Shown one piece after another: positions 14,095-27,200 of a DNA stretch of 64,000 bases; the first letter of the stretch is position 1, and every line of letters starts with the position of its first letter. The notes under the pieces were generated by a model. It was not told the origin of the DNA. It saw only the letters and a list, made by a program, of their open reading frames with translations, and did no database searches. The DNA is taken from NCBI GenBank assembly GCA_023159155.1, contig JAJNNX010000036.1, forward strand, positions 372,001 through 436,000, written 5' to 3'. This DNA is from Ustulina deusta (lineage: Eukaryota; Ascomycota; Sordariomycetes; Xylariales; Xylariaceae). The translations under genes and the position numbers were made by a program.

Positions 14095-15317
14095 TAATAT
14101 TATTAAATAATTTTTTAATTAAATAAAAATATATTTTTATTAATTTTTTAGTATATTTTTTTAATTAGTTTATAATATATTAAAATTAGCTATTCTTAGT
14201 TCAGAACATAATAATATTTTTATTTAGCTTTTTTATTAATTTATAGACTTAATTATTAAATAAGGTTTTATTTTTTATAAATTTAATAAAATTAATTTTT
14301 TATATTTTAGTTTTTTTAATAAAAAAAAGTTTAAAGTACTAAAAAATAAACTAATAAAACAAAAAACAAATAAAATAATAAAACTAAAAAATTTAAAATT
14401 AATATTTTTAAATATATTTTTTATTATTAAATTATAGTTATTTTTTAAAAATACTAAAATTGTTTGAATGGAGTGTACTGCATATTTCCAAGGCAGCAGT
14501 ACATGCCTGCAAGGTTGGTGGAATACAGTCTATTCACTATATGCCACACTCGAAGGAGGGAGAGAAAGGAAGGAAATGGGTAGGTGGGAGCCCCCTATAT
14601 ACCCCTTCGTACGAAGGGGTCTGTAGGTGGTCCCTAGCCGGACCCCTTGGCCTAGACCCCTTGGCCAGACCCCTTCGTACGAAGGGGTCCGTAAGTGCCC
14701 TAGCTAATTGCGTACGATTAATCCAACAAAAATAAATATATTAAAAAATTAACGCTTTACTTTTTTTATTTATTAAAAAAGTTCTATTAGAACTAATATA
14801 AAATTATAAACTTATATAGCTATAATATTTATTAATATATTCTTAAATATATTATTTATTTTAAGTTATTTTAGTTCTAGTTTAAATTTTGTTTTTTTAA
14901 GTTTTAATTTTAAATTTTTTTTAAATTTTTTTTTAAATATTAGTTTGCTTAAAACGTTTATAAAAAAATCTAATATTTAATTTTTTTTTTATAAAAAAAA
15001 AGATTTTAAAATTATCTAATAATAAAAAGTTAGCTATATTTAAAGATTAAAATTATTTTAATTATTTAAAAACTAAAAATAAAATAAAAATATTTAAAAT
15101 TAAGTTTTTTATAAATTATCAACTTTTAAATAATATAAAAATTAAAAGTTTTATTAAAATTATATTAATATTAGGTTTATATTATAAAATATATAATTTT
15201 TTATATTAAATATATAACTAAAAAAAAAATTTTATTTATATTTTATTAATTATAACGAAATAAAAAATATATATTTAAATAATATTTATTAATAAATAAT
15301 TAATAAGCTTAAAATAA
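14095..15317 (-). pseudogene. 5' internal (gag-side) part of family E copy 2
   Basis: Reverse complement of about 310-1224 in copy 1, resuming after the 4.3-kb insertion and itself interrupted by element S at 14461-14728. It would contain the leader and the start of gag, but RIP has destroyed any readable frame. Confidence 0.78.
14461..14728 (+). mobile_element. Element S copy A: GC-rich solo-LTR-like element
   Basis: 268 bp bounded by TGTTTGAATGG and GATTAATCCAACA (TG...CA ends), with a perfect 5-bp duplication AAAAT at 14456-14460 and 14729-14733. The uninterrupted site is in copy 1 of family E near 890. TG...CA ends and a 5-bp duplication are LTR hallmarks, so a solo LTR or a very small LTR element (TRIM) is the best guess. 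It keeps CpA and CpG and is GC-rich, so it was either inserted late or is too short to trigger RIP. It contains two perfect 20-bp palindromes (14601-14620 and 14669-14688) with a short tandem of CCCCTTGGCC between them. A second copy lies inverted at 30594-30850. The 91-codon open frame here is a by-product of high GC, not a gene. Confidence 0.85.
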
Positions 15318-15545
15318 TATTATAATTAGTTAAGTAAAGCTTTTATAACTAGTTTATTAATACTATAAATAAAGATTTAAAAAAAAAAAAAAAAAAAAAA
15401 AGTTAGAGTTTATAAAGTAAATAGATATAAACTCGATATATATAGCTGCAAAGTTATAGGTTAGTTTATATATAAACTTCCTATCTTATTGCTATATAGA
15501 TCTGGAGTTTTTGCAGGTCTTACTAAAACTATACTAATTATTACA
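15318..15545 (-). repeat. Family E 5' LTR of copy 2
   Basis: 228 bp. The outer edge (about 15500-15545) keeps CTGGAG and GCAGGTC, whereas the inner end (TATTATAATTAG for TGTTACGATCAG) is fully converted. Ends in ACA followed by the TATAC duplication. Confidence 0.9.
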
Positions 15546-15550
15546 TATAC

Positions 15551-15982
15551 TAACTAATTATAAAAAACAAACAATAATTTTTTATTTTAATAAATTTAAT
15601 TATTGCTTTTAACTAAAAATATTAATAGTAAAACAAAATTTAAAATCAAATAAATCAAACAATTAAAAATATATAAAAAAAACAAAAAACTATAATACTA
15701 AATTGCCTAAAAAAACTATAATCCTAATAATACCTAATATATAGCCTAAATTTTTAGAAATATATTAATTAAACTTAACTAATTCTATAAAACTTATAAA
15801 AAAGCTTTTAAACTTTCTATAAGATTACAAAAATAAATATATATAATAATAACTAATAAATTTACAAACAATTATATAAATAATAATAAAGCAGTATAAT
15901 ATAAAAAAACTATATAAACTTAATATTATTAATAATTTTAAATTAAAACTATATTTAAACTTTTAATTTTAAAAAATAATAA
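15551..15982 (+). other. 3' end of family E copy 1 internal region
   Basis: Continuation of copy 1 beyond the nested copy 2; it matches 5569-5963 inverted. It lies between integrase and the 3' LTR. The A-rich stretch 15966-15982, directly before the LTR, is a likely polypurine tract. No coding motif is readable. Confidence 0.75.
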
Positions 15983-16220
15983 TATAATAGTTAGTATAAT
16001 TTTAGCAAAACTTACAAAAACTTTAAACCTATATAGCAATAAAATAAAAAATCTATGCATAGACCAATTTATAACTCTATAGCTATATATATAAAGTCTA
16101 TATCTCTTTATTTTATAAACTTTAACTTTCTTTTTTTTTTTTTTTTTTTTTTTAGCTTAAAGTCTTTGTTTATAGTATTAATAAACTAGCTATAAAAACT
16201 TTACTTAACTAATCATAATA
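15983..16220 (+). repeat. Family E 3' LTR of copy 1
   Basis: 238 bp, same orientation as 73-309. Starts TATAATAG (for TGTAACAG) and ends in AATCATAATA (for GATCGTAACA). Followed by ATAAA, the partner of ACAAA at 68-72. The T run at 16131-16153 is longer than in the other LTRs. Confidence 0.88.
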
Positions 16221-16768
16221 ATAAATATATTTATAACTTTATAGCTATTTTTTATTTATTTAAAGTTAAGTTCTATTAATTAAACTTTATTTTTTTTAGT
16301 TTATTTATTTACTAATAATCTAAACTTACGCTTTTATTAATAATATAAGTTTACTTGCTTACTAATAATCTAGTAATCCAAGCTTACTTATTTATTAATA
16401 ATTTAATAATTTATTATATAACTTAAAGCTTTTAATACTTTTTTTATTAATCATATATTAAAAGCTTTTTTATATGCTTAACGCCTAGTTTTTTTAACTA
16501 GTCCTTTATACTATTAATTTATAACATTATTTTCTTTTTTTTTAGATTATTACCTTTAATAATCTTCCTAGTTAGTAAGTACTTTTTTTTTAAGGATCTT
16601 TTGTTTGTTTTTTTTTTTTAGGTTTTTTTTTCCTAATTTTTAAAAATATTTAATTATATAAAAAAATCTAAATTTATTAAAACTAAGCAATGTTTTATTT
16701 TAGCTTTTTTAATTTAATAAGTTAAATATAAAGTTATGCCTTATTTTTATTATTTTAATTATTCTTTT
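16221..16768. other. Target sequence between family E and family C; three short degenerate repeats
   Basis: 548 bp without a recognisable gene. Around 16300-16400 a unit like TTACT-N-ACTAATAATCTA recurs about three times imperfectly. It ends in CTTTT (16764-16768), the target duplication of family C copy 1. In the inversion model this would be sequence downstream of element G, continuing from 56079 in reverse. No LTR of G is recognised in it. Confidence 0.5.
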
Positions 16769-17021
16769 TGTTATAATAATAGTGTTAACTACACACAAAG
16801 CTACCGTTGACTGCGTACAAAACTATTTGTACAATACTAGCAATTAGCTATTAGTCCAATTGTGTAAGCAGTATATATATGCAAAATTCGTTTACTATAT
16901 AAAAATCCTCTATATAAAAGTCTTACCTTTATATAGATAATTAAAAAAAAAGATCAATATATATAGTTATTTATTTTACCTTTTTATTATATATAATATT
17001 ATACTTTTTAGCTACTTAATA
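16769..17021 (+). repeat. Family C 5' LTR of copy 1
   Basis: 253 bp from TGTTATAATAATAG to CTTAATA (CCTAACA in the best preserved copy). Same sequence at 34598-34850 and 52472-52721, and inverted and shortened at 56085-56277. Flanked on the left by CTTTT. Confidence 0.9.
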
Positions 17022-17255
17022 CTAATTAATATTTTTAGCTAAAAAATATAAATTAATAAAAGTAAAAACAGAATTTTAACCTAGTTATATAGACCGCGTA
17101 TTTTATATTGTACTCTAGTTTTTCTAGCAATAAGCTAATAAAAAAAATTTTGATTATTTATTTATATTTTGGCTTAGTTTTTATATAAAAATATAATTAA
17201 TAGTATATAGTTATATTATTATTTAATTATTATTATATAAATTATATAAAAGTTT
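17022..17255 (+). other. Start of family C copy 1 internal region (leader)
   Basis: About 235 bp between the 5' LTR and the F insertion, matching 34851-35088 in copy 2. The duplicated target ATAT of the F element is at 17256-17259; the intact site in copy 2 is near 35085. No start codon or frame can be supported. Confidence 0.7.
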
Positions 17256-17259
17256 ATAT

Positions 17260-17626
17260 TGCAGTAGGGCTAGTGTGCACGTATAGAAAACAGGTCCTTA
17301 GTTATAGAGTAAAACGTATTCTCGGAGACTTTAGAAATTATAGAACAAAAGGTATAAAAAGCGCGCGTTTTTATTTAAGGCTATAAAAGACTTTTTTTTT
17401 TAGCAAGCATAAATAAACGGATAATTAATATAAAATACTAAATACGAATTAAAGATTTGTTTTTATTAATTAATTATTGCGTTTTTATTTATATTTACGT
17501 ATTAGATTTTGATTTAATCTATATAAAGATCTATAAATTAAAAAACATAGTCCGATATAGAAAAATTAGGTAAGTTTAGTTAGTTTTAGTATGCAATACG
17601 CCGATTAAGAGCTTTGTTTTATTTTA
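17260..17626 (+). repeat. Family F 5' LTR of copy 1
   Basis: 367 bp. The outer 120 bp keep TGCAGTAGGGCTAGTG and other CG/CA sites, whereas the inner end has GAGCTTTGTTTTATTTTA for GAGCCCTGCTCCATTTCA, every difference being C to T. It contains a TATA-like box and a T-rich run. Confidence 0.92.
17391..17400 (+). promoter_or_regulatory. Putative TATA box in family F LTR
   Basis: CTATAAAAGA lies about 130 bp into the LTR and is kept in all five LTR copies (reverse complement near 51849 and 41363, for example). Its conservation and LTR position fit the promoter of the retrotransposon; the sense direction agrees with the polypurine tract. Confidence 0.55.
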
Positions 17627-20600
17627 TTAGTATTTTTAGTAAAGTAACAAAAATTAATATTACTTAATGCTTTTTAAAGCACGATTTGCAATTAAAAATT
17701 AATACTTCTAATTAATATACCCGATATATAAAAACTAATTACTAATTGTGCTAATTAGTTATATTCTTTTTAATAAATTTTTATACAAAGCTGGACTTTT
17801 AATATAATTTAATAATACAATATAAAAATAATAAAAAACTAACTATAATAAAAATTAAATAAATATAAAGTATTAATAAAATTGTTATTTTTAAAATAAC
17901 TAATTATAAAAATACTAATAGTACTACACTATTTGTATTAAATTTATAAAAAAAATATAAAACTTAACTATAGTTTTATTAAAAAAACTAATATATTTAC
18001 TAAACTTAAATATATATAAGCTTTTAATAAAAAATCTATAAAAGCATTACGCTAATTATGTATGCTTATATAGTAGTAAGAACTACAGAATATTAAACAA
18101 AAAAATATTATTAAAACTTAAAAATTATTGTTTTATTTTTAAAATATTTATTATTTTGTTACCCCTATATATTAATAGTTCTAATTAGTAACCTAAAATA
18201 AATAACCTAAATATTTTAAAACAACCGTAAGATTTTAGGTTTTTTTTAATAAGGTTTACCTTAAATATTCTAATTATAAATATATTTATTTCTAATATTA
18301 TATTAACTAATAATTAGACTAATAAATACTAGCTAGCTAAGCTTTCGATATTTATATAATTAGTTTTTAAAAGCGCTATAGTTCTATATATTATTAGTTT
18401 ATTTATTTTTAATCTTATATCTTGTTTTTAAAACTAATTTAATAAAAAAAACATAACTAAATAGCTTTGCAAAATAAAAAAACTTTTTAAGTTATATAAA
18501 CTTTTATAAGTTAAATAAATTAATTAATTATTATACTAAACAAAAACTATAATTAAAAAATATATAGTTTAATATATTATTAATTTTTATACTAATTAAA
18601 ATTAAACTATTATGAGTTTAAAACAAAAATATAAAACAATTAATCCTAAGCAAACCTAATTATAAAAATAATAACTTATTAAGTTTTTTTTAAGTATTAA
18701 AATAATTTTTTAAAATTATGTTTAATTTTTTTTTAAATATATAGCTTTAATTAATAAACTTATCTAAAAAATCTTTTTAATACTTAAAAAGTTTTATTTA
18801 TATAACTTAATCAAATTAATCCCTTTTAATTATTTTAAAAATATTTTTAATAAATATAGAATTATTAAAAATAATTTATAATAAAAAAATATACTAATTC
18901 TATAAATATTTTTAAACAATAAGCTAACTTAGAATTTTTTTTTTAGTTATAAATAATAATATTAAGTTTTTTAAATAATATTACTAGCTTAGAACTATTG
19001 CTAAATATACTTTTTTACCTTATTTAGTAAGCTATATAAACATAACTATTCTAAGCTTTACTAGTTATTTCTTTAACCTAGCTACTTATAACTATTTTTT
19101 TTATTATACTTTTAATAATCCATATATATATAAACCTAGTAATTAAGCAATTAATAGCTAAAATAAAAAGCTTTTTTATTTATAATACTTAAATAATTAA
19201 AATAATAATTAAAATAATACAGTTATTAATTAACTAGAATTAATACTATGCTTTTTTTAGTTAGACGTTTTACTAAGAAATCAGCTAATAAAATAAGCAG
19301 TAATATAAAAATAGCTAATTTAGAGCTTACGCTACTTAAACATAATAATTAAACTTTTAAAAATATAACTAATTAAGCAGCTAGAATAACTTTAAAAACA
19401 TTAATAATAATCTATATAAATACTAATCTTATAAAACTATAAATTAAAAAAAAAAGCAAAAGATCTTAAAGCTTTATATAAAAAATATAACTTTAAAATT
19501 TAGTATATTAGTTTATTATATATACTTTAGTATATTTGCTTGCTTATAGTTAACCTAAATAAAATATTAAAAAAATAAAATAAAAGTAAATTTATACTTC
19601 TAGCTTTAATATAGATTTATTATAACTGCTCTAGTAAATATTTCTTAGTAATTCTAGTAGCTTATAAAGCTTTATATAAATTTAATTATATTTTAAAAAA
19701 TCTAAATTTTAAAAATAAGACCTGATTATAAAACTTAGGACTTAATAAAAATAAAAATATTTTAAATAACCTAGCTTAACTACCTATTTTAATATTTAAA
19801 CAACTAATTATAACTAATTAGCCTAACCTTAAAGTAAGATTTTAAGCTAACTTAGTTTTTATAAAATAATAAAAGCTTAATATTTTAGTTAAAAAAGATT
19901 ACTTAAAATTTTAATATAATAAATAGCAAGAATATTAAAATAAGCAAAAGTTTATAATACTAAAAACAATTAATTAAATTGTTTTTTTAAATAACTTATT
20001 AATATTTATAGTTCTGGACCCTATTAATATATTTAATATATAAGCTTATATAAAAGTTATAATAACAAAAAAAAAATGTTTAAATAAAAAAGATAATACT
20101 ACACTTAAAACTTATAATATTACTTAACCCTATAAAGTAACTAGCGCTATAATAGGTATAAGCACTAATTAATAAATATCCTTACCTGTTTTAGAAATAA
20201 AAAAATACTAAATATTTTTTAATAAAATTAATAATTTATTTAAAGCTAAAATAAAATTAATTTAGGAAAAACTACTAAGTTTATTCCCTAATATATTAAA
20301 ATTACTTATAGTATAAGCTTTTAAAATAAAATAAATATTAAGCAAAAAAACAATTAGATTAAATTAACTAAATAAACCTAAGTTTAAAATAAGTAATTAA
20401 TAAATATTAAACATATTTATTTTAAAAATTAATAATATATATATAATACTACAAAAATCTATAGAAAAGGTTTATAAAACTTTTTAAACAGGTATAGTTT
20501 TATAAAACATAAAAAATTATATAAGGGCTATACTTAAAGTTATAATAAAAATTAAAAAATTATTAAAAAGCTTACTAATTATTAGATTTTTTAATACTAG

Positions 20601-23600
20601 CGCTTAATTATATATTCTAATAAAAAGTTATATTAAAAATAACTAATTTTTTATAATTAATACTTAAATAATTTAAAATAAATATTTTACTAAACTAAAA
20701 GTATTTTTATAATTATATAAAAAAATTATTATTTAGCTAGTATAAATTACTAAAAAATATATATAAACTATTTTTATATATATAGTTCTAAATAAAAAAA
20801 CACTTGTTTTTTTGTTTTTAAAAATAAACTTTCTAAAGATTATAAACTATGTTTTTTATTTTAAAAATTTAGTTCTAATAGCTATATTTATTTTTAGTAA
20901 TATATATATTATTGCCTTTGCAACCCTGCCTATTTAATTATGCCCTTATAACAAATTAGCAATTAGAGCTATAAAAAACTAATAACTATTTATATATAAA
21001 AAGCTACTATAAATAGTTATAATTAGTTTTTAATTAACATTTAAATTTTATTTTTATTATATACTACTAAAATAATAAAATTATATAAAAATACTTTTAT
21101 AACGCTAATTAGCTACCTATAAACTATATAAACTAAATATTAAAGCTAAATAATAATATTTCTTTTATAAGTGCTTTATTAAATAATAAATATTTAATAA
21201 TTTTTAGAACTATTATTTATAAAGCTATAAAAAAAGCAAAAAAAACAAAAGTCTTAAAAGTTAAACAAATAATATTTTTTATTTTTTTTTATTTTAATAT
21301 TTATAATATATAAGCTTAAATTAAAAAAGGTTTACTTAATTAATAATATAAAATATAATAGTTCTATATTTTTAAGGTTAATCAATTAAAAAAAAAAGCT
21401 TTAGTAAAAATATATAATTAGCGCAAATTAAATAAAATATCTAAAAAAAAAAGGATTTATTTAAATATTTATTTACGTTTTGCTATATAACTTAGAAGAA
21501 CTTAATTAACTAAAAAACATTTTTAAAAAATTAAAAAAAATATAAAAATATTAGAACTTACTAATTAAAAAAAAAAGCTTTTAATTAAAATATTATATAA
21601 ATATAAAATAGCTCTAGCTTAAAATTTTAATAAGATTAAAAAAATATATAATAAAATTATATTATTATATAAAATCTAAATAATACTATATAAAGCTTAG
21701 TAAGCAAAAGGAATTTTTATTTTTGTATTATTATAAAAAAAAATACTAGATATATTTAAAACTTAATTTATAAATAATATATTAAAGAAAATATAGTATA
21801 TATTAGAACGTATAGTAATTTATTTTTAAATATATTAAAAATATTAATGCAGTTTTATTAAATTTCGAATTAGTAAATATTACTACAAACAATATTAAAA
21901 ACAAATAATATAAGCTAATAATAATACTAGTTAAATATTTTTATAGAACTAATAGCTATAAACTTATAAAAGCCAAAGTACTTAAAATTTTAAAATAAAT
22001 AATATATAATAATATTATAAAAATAAAAACTTTTTTAAAAATAAATAATTATTATTAAATATAAATAAAAATATATACTATAATAATATTTTTATTAATT
22101 ATATTTTTTTAGTATAATATTAAGTTTATTTAAAAAAATAATTAAAAATAAATAATAATAATATTGTAATAAGTTTTAATAATTATTTTTTATTTAATTA
22201 TTTTAAATTATAAAACTAAAAAAATTTAACTAAAAATTAATGCTTTAAAAAAAAAATAAAACGTTATATTTTATTAACTAATTAAAAATAAAATATATTT
22301 ATTTAAATATAAGTTAAAAACTTAAAAAAAATTTAAATTAAATTATAATATAACAAAAAAAAAATATTTAAAAGTTATTAAAGCTTTTTATTAATTATAA
22401 AACTATTTATATAAGATTAGATTTTATTTAAAAATAAATATAAAAATATTAATTATTTAGCTAAATAATAGATTTTTTGTATTACTTAGCGCAGTTCTAA
22501 CTTAATAAGTTGTTTTTATTAAAATGTTTCATTTTAAATTGTACTACGTTTTTAAAAAAAAATATATAATAATAAACGGACTATTATATAAATTAAAAAA
22601 ACTATTAAATAAATTAGATAATTAATAAAAAAAAATATAAAAAATTTTATTAATTTTTAATTTTATATTATAATAATTAAACTAATAATTGTTTTAAATA
22701 TTAATATTTTTTTTAAACTAAAGTAAAAATAATTAATATATTTATAAAAACTAATAATATATTTTATTATTAAAAACTTATTTAATTGTTTTATAATAAT
22801 AATATAAAAAAAAATTTATAAAAATTGTTTTTAAAAAAAAATAAAACTATTATATTAGATCTAATATTATATTAATAATTTTAATAATTAAAAATATTTT
22901 TTTTAAAAAAACTATATATAATTAAAATATTAAAACTAAAACTTTATATATTATAAAATTACTGCTTAATACTACTAAAAAAACTTATATAAAAATATTA
23001 AAAATATTTTAAAAAGTTATAAGCTATACTAATAAATATAAAACAAGCAATTTAAAAGAAAATATTGCTATAATAAAACTAAAAATATTTTTATAAACTA
23101 AATTTTTAATACTTAATTTATATTTAATAATAATAAGTTTAAAGCAATTATTAAAGTTAAATATAAAATATTAGTTTATTTTAAAGTAATATTATTTTAA
23201 TTAACTAATTTTAAAAGTATTACTTAATTTATTAAATAATATATTATTTATTAATATAATATTTTTATTAAGATTAAATATAATAATAGTTCTAAAAATA
23301 AAAAAAAGTTATAATAATTAAAATATAATTTAGATTTATAATAACTTATAATATAGTATATTATTTTTAAAACTAAAAACTTATTAAGTTAGGCTATAAA
23401 ATAGTTATTAATAGTTTTAAAAAAATAATTTAAAAAATAAAAAAAAACTAAACTAAATAATTTAATAAAATAATCTAAACTAATAAAACTATTACTTAAT
23501 ATTATAGCTATAATATATATAAAATAGTTTATAGCTAATTATTAGTTTTATTAATAAAAATATTATTTTAATATAGCGGATTATTAATTAATAAAATATT

Positions 23601-24079
23601 TTTAATTATATATTTTTTTTAATATATAAAATATAGCAATTCAAAAAAAAAAAAATATAACTAAGGTCTAACGTATTATTATTAAAAAAAAATACTAAAC
23701 TATAAAATAAGCTAATTACTAATATATTTATAAGGTTTACTTTATAGCTTTAAAAAAAAGATTTTGTTTTTATATTTAATACTTTATTAAATAATAATAA
23801 ATTTTAAAGCGCTAAACTTTTATATAAATAAAAAGGCCTATTTTTTATAGCATCTAAAAAAAAAAATAAAAAATAAAAAATAAAAAAGCTAAAAAAATAT
23901 ATAAAAATAAAGATTTATATATTAAATAGCTTATAACTATTTATTAAAAATAAAGCTAAATATTAAAAACTAGTTAATTTTATTACTAATAAATAAATAA
24001 TAAGCTTACTAAAAAATAATTACTATAAAAAAATATAAATATAGCTAAAATAGCCCTAATTAAAACTATAATATAACTA

Positions 24080-24240
24080 AACAAAAATTAAATAAAGCTT
24101 AAAATATAGCTAAATATAGCTAAAATATAACTTAAATAAACTTAAATATATTTAAATATAACTTAAAATATAGCTAAATATAGCTAAAATATAATTTAAA
24201 CAAACTATAATATAGCTTAAATAGGCTAAAAATATTAAAA
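24080..24240 (+). repeat. Degenerate short tandem repeat inside family F
   Basis: An 11-bp-like motif (AAATATAGCTA and variants) recurs about ten times. The inverted copy shows the same array at about 45150-45345, so it belongs to the element and predates its spread. Before RIP it could have coded a low-complexity repeat peptide; that is inference. Confidence 0.6.
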
Positions 24241-27200
24241 TATAAATAAAACAGTTAAAAAAAATTAAAAAATTATTAGTAATAAAGCTTTATTATATCG
24301 AATTAAAATTTTAATTAAAATAAGCTTAAAAATTAAATATTTAAGTTTTAATAATTTATAATTAAAAAAAAAGTTTATTAATTAATAAGCAATATTTTTT
24401 TAAATTTAAAAATTAAAAAAATAAACATAACTAAAATCTATAAATCTAATATTATATATTATAATAATATTGTTTTAATCAGCTTAAATTTACTATAAAA
24501 CAATACTTATTATTTATATTTTTGCTTTTTTTATTATTTCTGTGCTACTTTTTTATTTTTAAGAACTTGTTTTAAAACAGCAATTTTATTACTGCTTTAT
24601 AAGCGGATTAACTAGAAAATATATAAAATAGCGTATAATAATCTTTATTTAATTAGCCTAAATTAAGAACTTTTTTAGGCTGTTCTGCTTATTTAAATCT
24701 TTATTTCTATTTTTTTAAGTTACTATAATATATAAATAAGTATATTTAATATTACTTATATAATATTTATAGTCTAGCTAGCCAACTAAATAAATATAAT
24801 TGTTATAAGCGCTAGACTATAAAAGATTTATTAATTTATATTTTAAAAATAGCTATATTTTAAAATAATTATTACTTTTAAACTTTTAGAATTAATAAAT
24901 ATATAATTAGCAAAAAATAAAATTAAAAGTTTTAGTTAATTAAATAATAAATATTATTATTTATACTAGGCAATCAAACATTATAAAAAAATATTTGCTA
25001 AATAAACTATTATAGTATAGCTTAATATAAAAAGATATAAATTTACTAGTAAATATTATAATTGTTTTAAATATAGTTTTATTATTAAATATTATAAAAA
25101 ATAAAAAATAAATATTCTAGTATATATATTAACTAGTAATATAGCTATTTAAAGCTTTAATAATAAAATACTAAAAAATCTAATAATTATTATTAAACAT
25201 TTTTACTAGCTATATATAAAAGTTAAAAAAAAAATATGAAGCTTATTTGCTTATATTAATTAAAAAAGCTATAATACTTATTTTAATTATATTTAAAAGC
25301 TTTTTTTTAAATAGCATATAGTTTTATTAGCTTACTAAAGTCTTTTAGTAATATTATATATTTTAAAACTATAGCTTTAAAAAAATATATATTTAAAAAA
25401 AATATAGCTAAGATTATTAAAACTATACTAAATCTTAACTAAAAATGTATAATGTATTATAATCTAGTACTAAATAATAATAAAAATAATATAATAATTG
25501 TTTTAAAAATATAACTTATATATTAATTAGCTTAATTAAAATATTTATTAGCTCTAGCATATACTATTTTAATTAGTATTTAATTACTAAAACTTTTTTT
25601 ATAACCTAGCTCTTTTTTAATTAATCGTAATAAAAAATTAAGATTATATAAGCTAGTTTAAAATAAAAGATTTTTATAATTAAAAAAAAAAAATAATTAA
25701 ATATTAAGCTTGCTAGTAGTAAAATAATATAATTAAAAATAATATATAAGATTTAATATATATAATAGCAGGTTAGTTAATATAAAAATTTTAAATATAT
25801 TTTAATTAATAATATTTGTTTTTTTTTAGATTGTTTGAACTTTTAAATTAATTTATAAAACAATTAAAGCTTAAAGCTCTAACTATTTATTAGTAATCTA
25901 ACTAAACATAAATATATTTATATAGCATTTAGCGTAGCTAATATAAAAATAATAATTATATAACGGATAAAAATAACTAAAAAAAACTAATATATGTTTT
26001 TTACTTTAAAATAACTAATTATTAGATATTATAAAAAACAACAAAAAATAAAGATATATATTACAATATATTATATATAGACTAATTACTATAGATCAAA
26101 TAAATAAAGTTAGAAGTATAAAAAAGTATAAATATAAATATAGTTTATATAAAAAAATAAATAAGTAAGTTAAAAAAAAACAGCTAATTTATATTAAAAA
26201 AAAACTAATAAAGCTTTTATAAAAAAATAATATAGATTAACTAAACTTATATTAGTTTAGCAAACCTTATATTTAGCTTTTAACTATTTATTTTCTAGTT
26301 AATATATTTTATATTACTAGTTCTTAAACTTTACTTATTAATATATAAATTATATATTTGTTATATTTTATTTATATTTTTAATTATCAATAAATAAAAC
26401 TAATACTTTGCTTTAATATTAAAACTATTATATAATTAGCCTATTCTAGTATTATTATTTTGAATTATTATATTTAAAATATTTTAACTAACTTATTTAA
26501 AATATTATTAAAAAGATTTAAAAAATATATATATTTTTTTTTTAATAATATTATTACTGTTATATTATCCGAACTAGTATAATATATATTATTAAATAAA
26601 CTGCTATATATAAGTTATTATAATAAAAAACCGCTATTTTACTTTTGCTAAAAATATAACAATATTTTATATAATTATAAAACTTTTTTAAATATTATAA
26701 TTTAAGTTTTTTATAACTTGTTTAGATTTGGATTAATTAATATATTTTAAAAAGTATAATAATATTAATAACTAAATATATTAGAAATTAGTGCACTAAT
26801 TATTATAATAATTGGTTATTTTAAACTATAAGTAGTATTTAAAAGTATTTTTATATAAATATTTTTTTAGGCTTAAAACAAAAGCTTTAATAAAAACTAC
26901 TTTATTTTTTAATTTTTTAAAAAATTAAATAGATCTATTAGTTTTATAATATTTAAAGTAATTAAAACAATTAAAACTAGGCATAATTTTAATTATTAAT
27001 TTATTATAATTTATAATATTAAATAAAAAATATTATATATTATAAATTTTATTAATAATAGTATAATAATTAATGTTTATTAAAAAGTTTTTATTATTTT
27101 TAATTATATTTAAGAATTATTATTTAATAGTTACTTGCCTAGACTTAAACTTATAGTATTAATTTTTAGTATTTAATAAAATAATAACTAGCGTTATAAT

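Larger units (their letters stand above)
5333..15545 (-). mobile_element. Family E Ty3/gypsy retrotransposon, copy 2, nested inverted in copy 1
   Basis: The element has TG...CA ends (TGTTACG at 5333 and ATTACA at 15545) and the perfect 5-bp duplication TATAC at 5328-5332 and 15546-15550, which sits inside copy 1. Its LTRs (5333-5568, 15318-15545) are direct repeats of each other and inverted relative to those of copy 1. Removing the unidentified segment at 9753-14094 and element S at 14461-14728 leaves about 5.6 kb. It lacks some 300 bp that copy 1 has. Sense is the minus strand. Confidence 0.92.
73..16220 (+). mobile_element. Family E Ty3/gypsy LTR retrotransposon, copy 1, full length but interrupted
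   Basis: Both LTRs (73-309 and 15983-16220) are in the same orientation and are flanked by ACAAA/ATAAA. The body is split at 5332/15551 by a second, inverted copy of the same family. Without that insertion and its 5-bp duplication the element is about 5.93 kb, a normal size for Ty3/gypsy. The + strand is assigned as sense because eroded reverse transcriptase and integrase motifs read rightward and because an A-rich tract precedes the right LTR. RIP has introduced stops in every frame, so the element cannot encode protein. Confidence 0.88.

Noticed and set aside
14460..14735. 91-codon open reading frame on the plus strand
   Set aside because: It covers element S from end to end, including its target duplication, and is open only because S is GC-rich. 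It has palindromes and no protein-family similarity that I can see.
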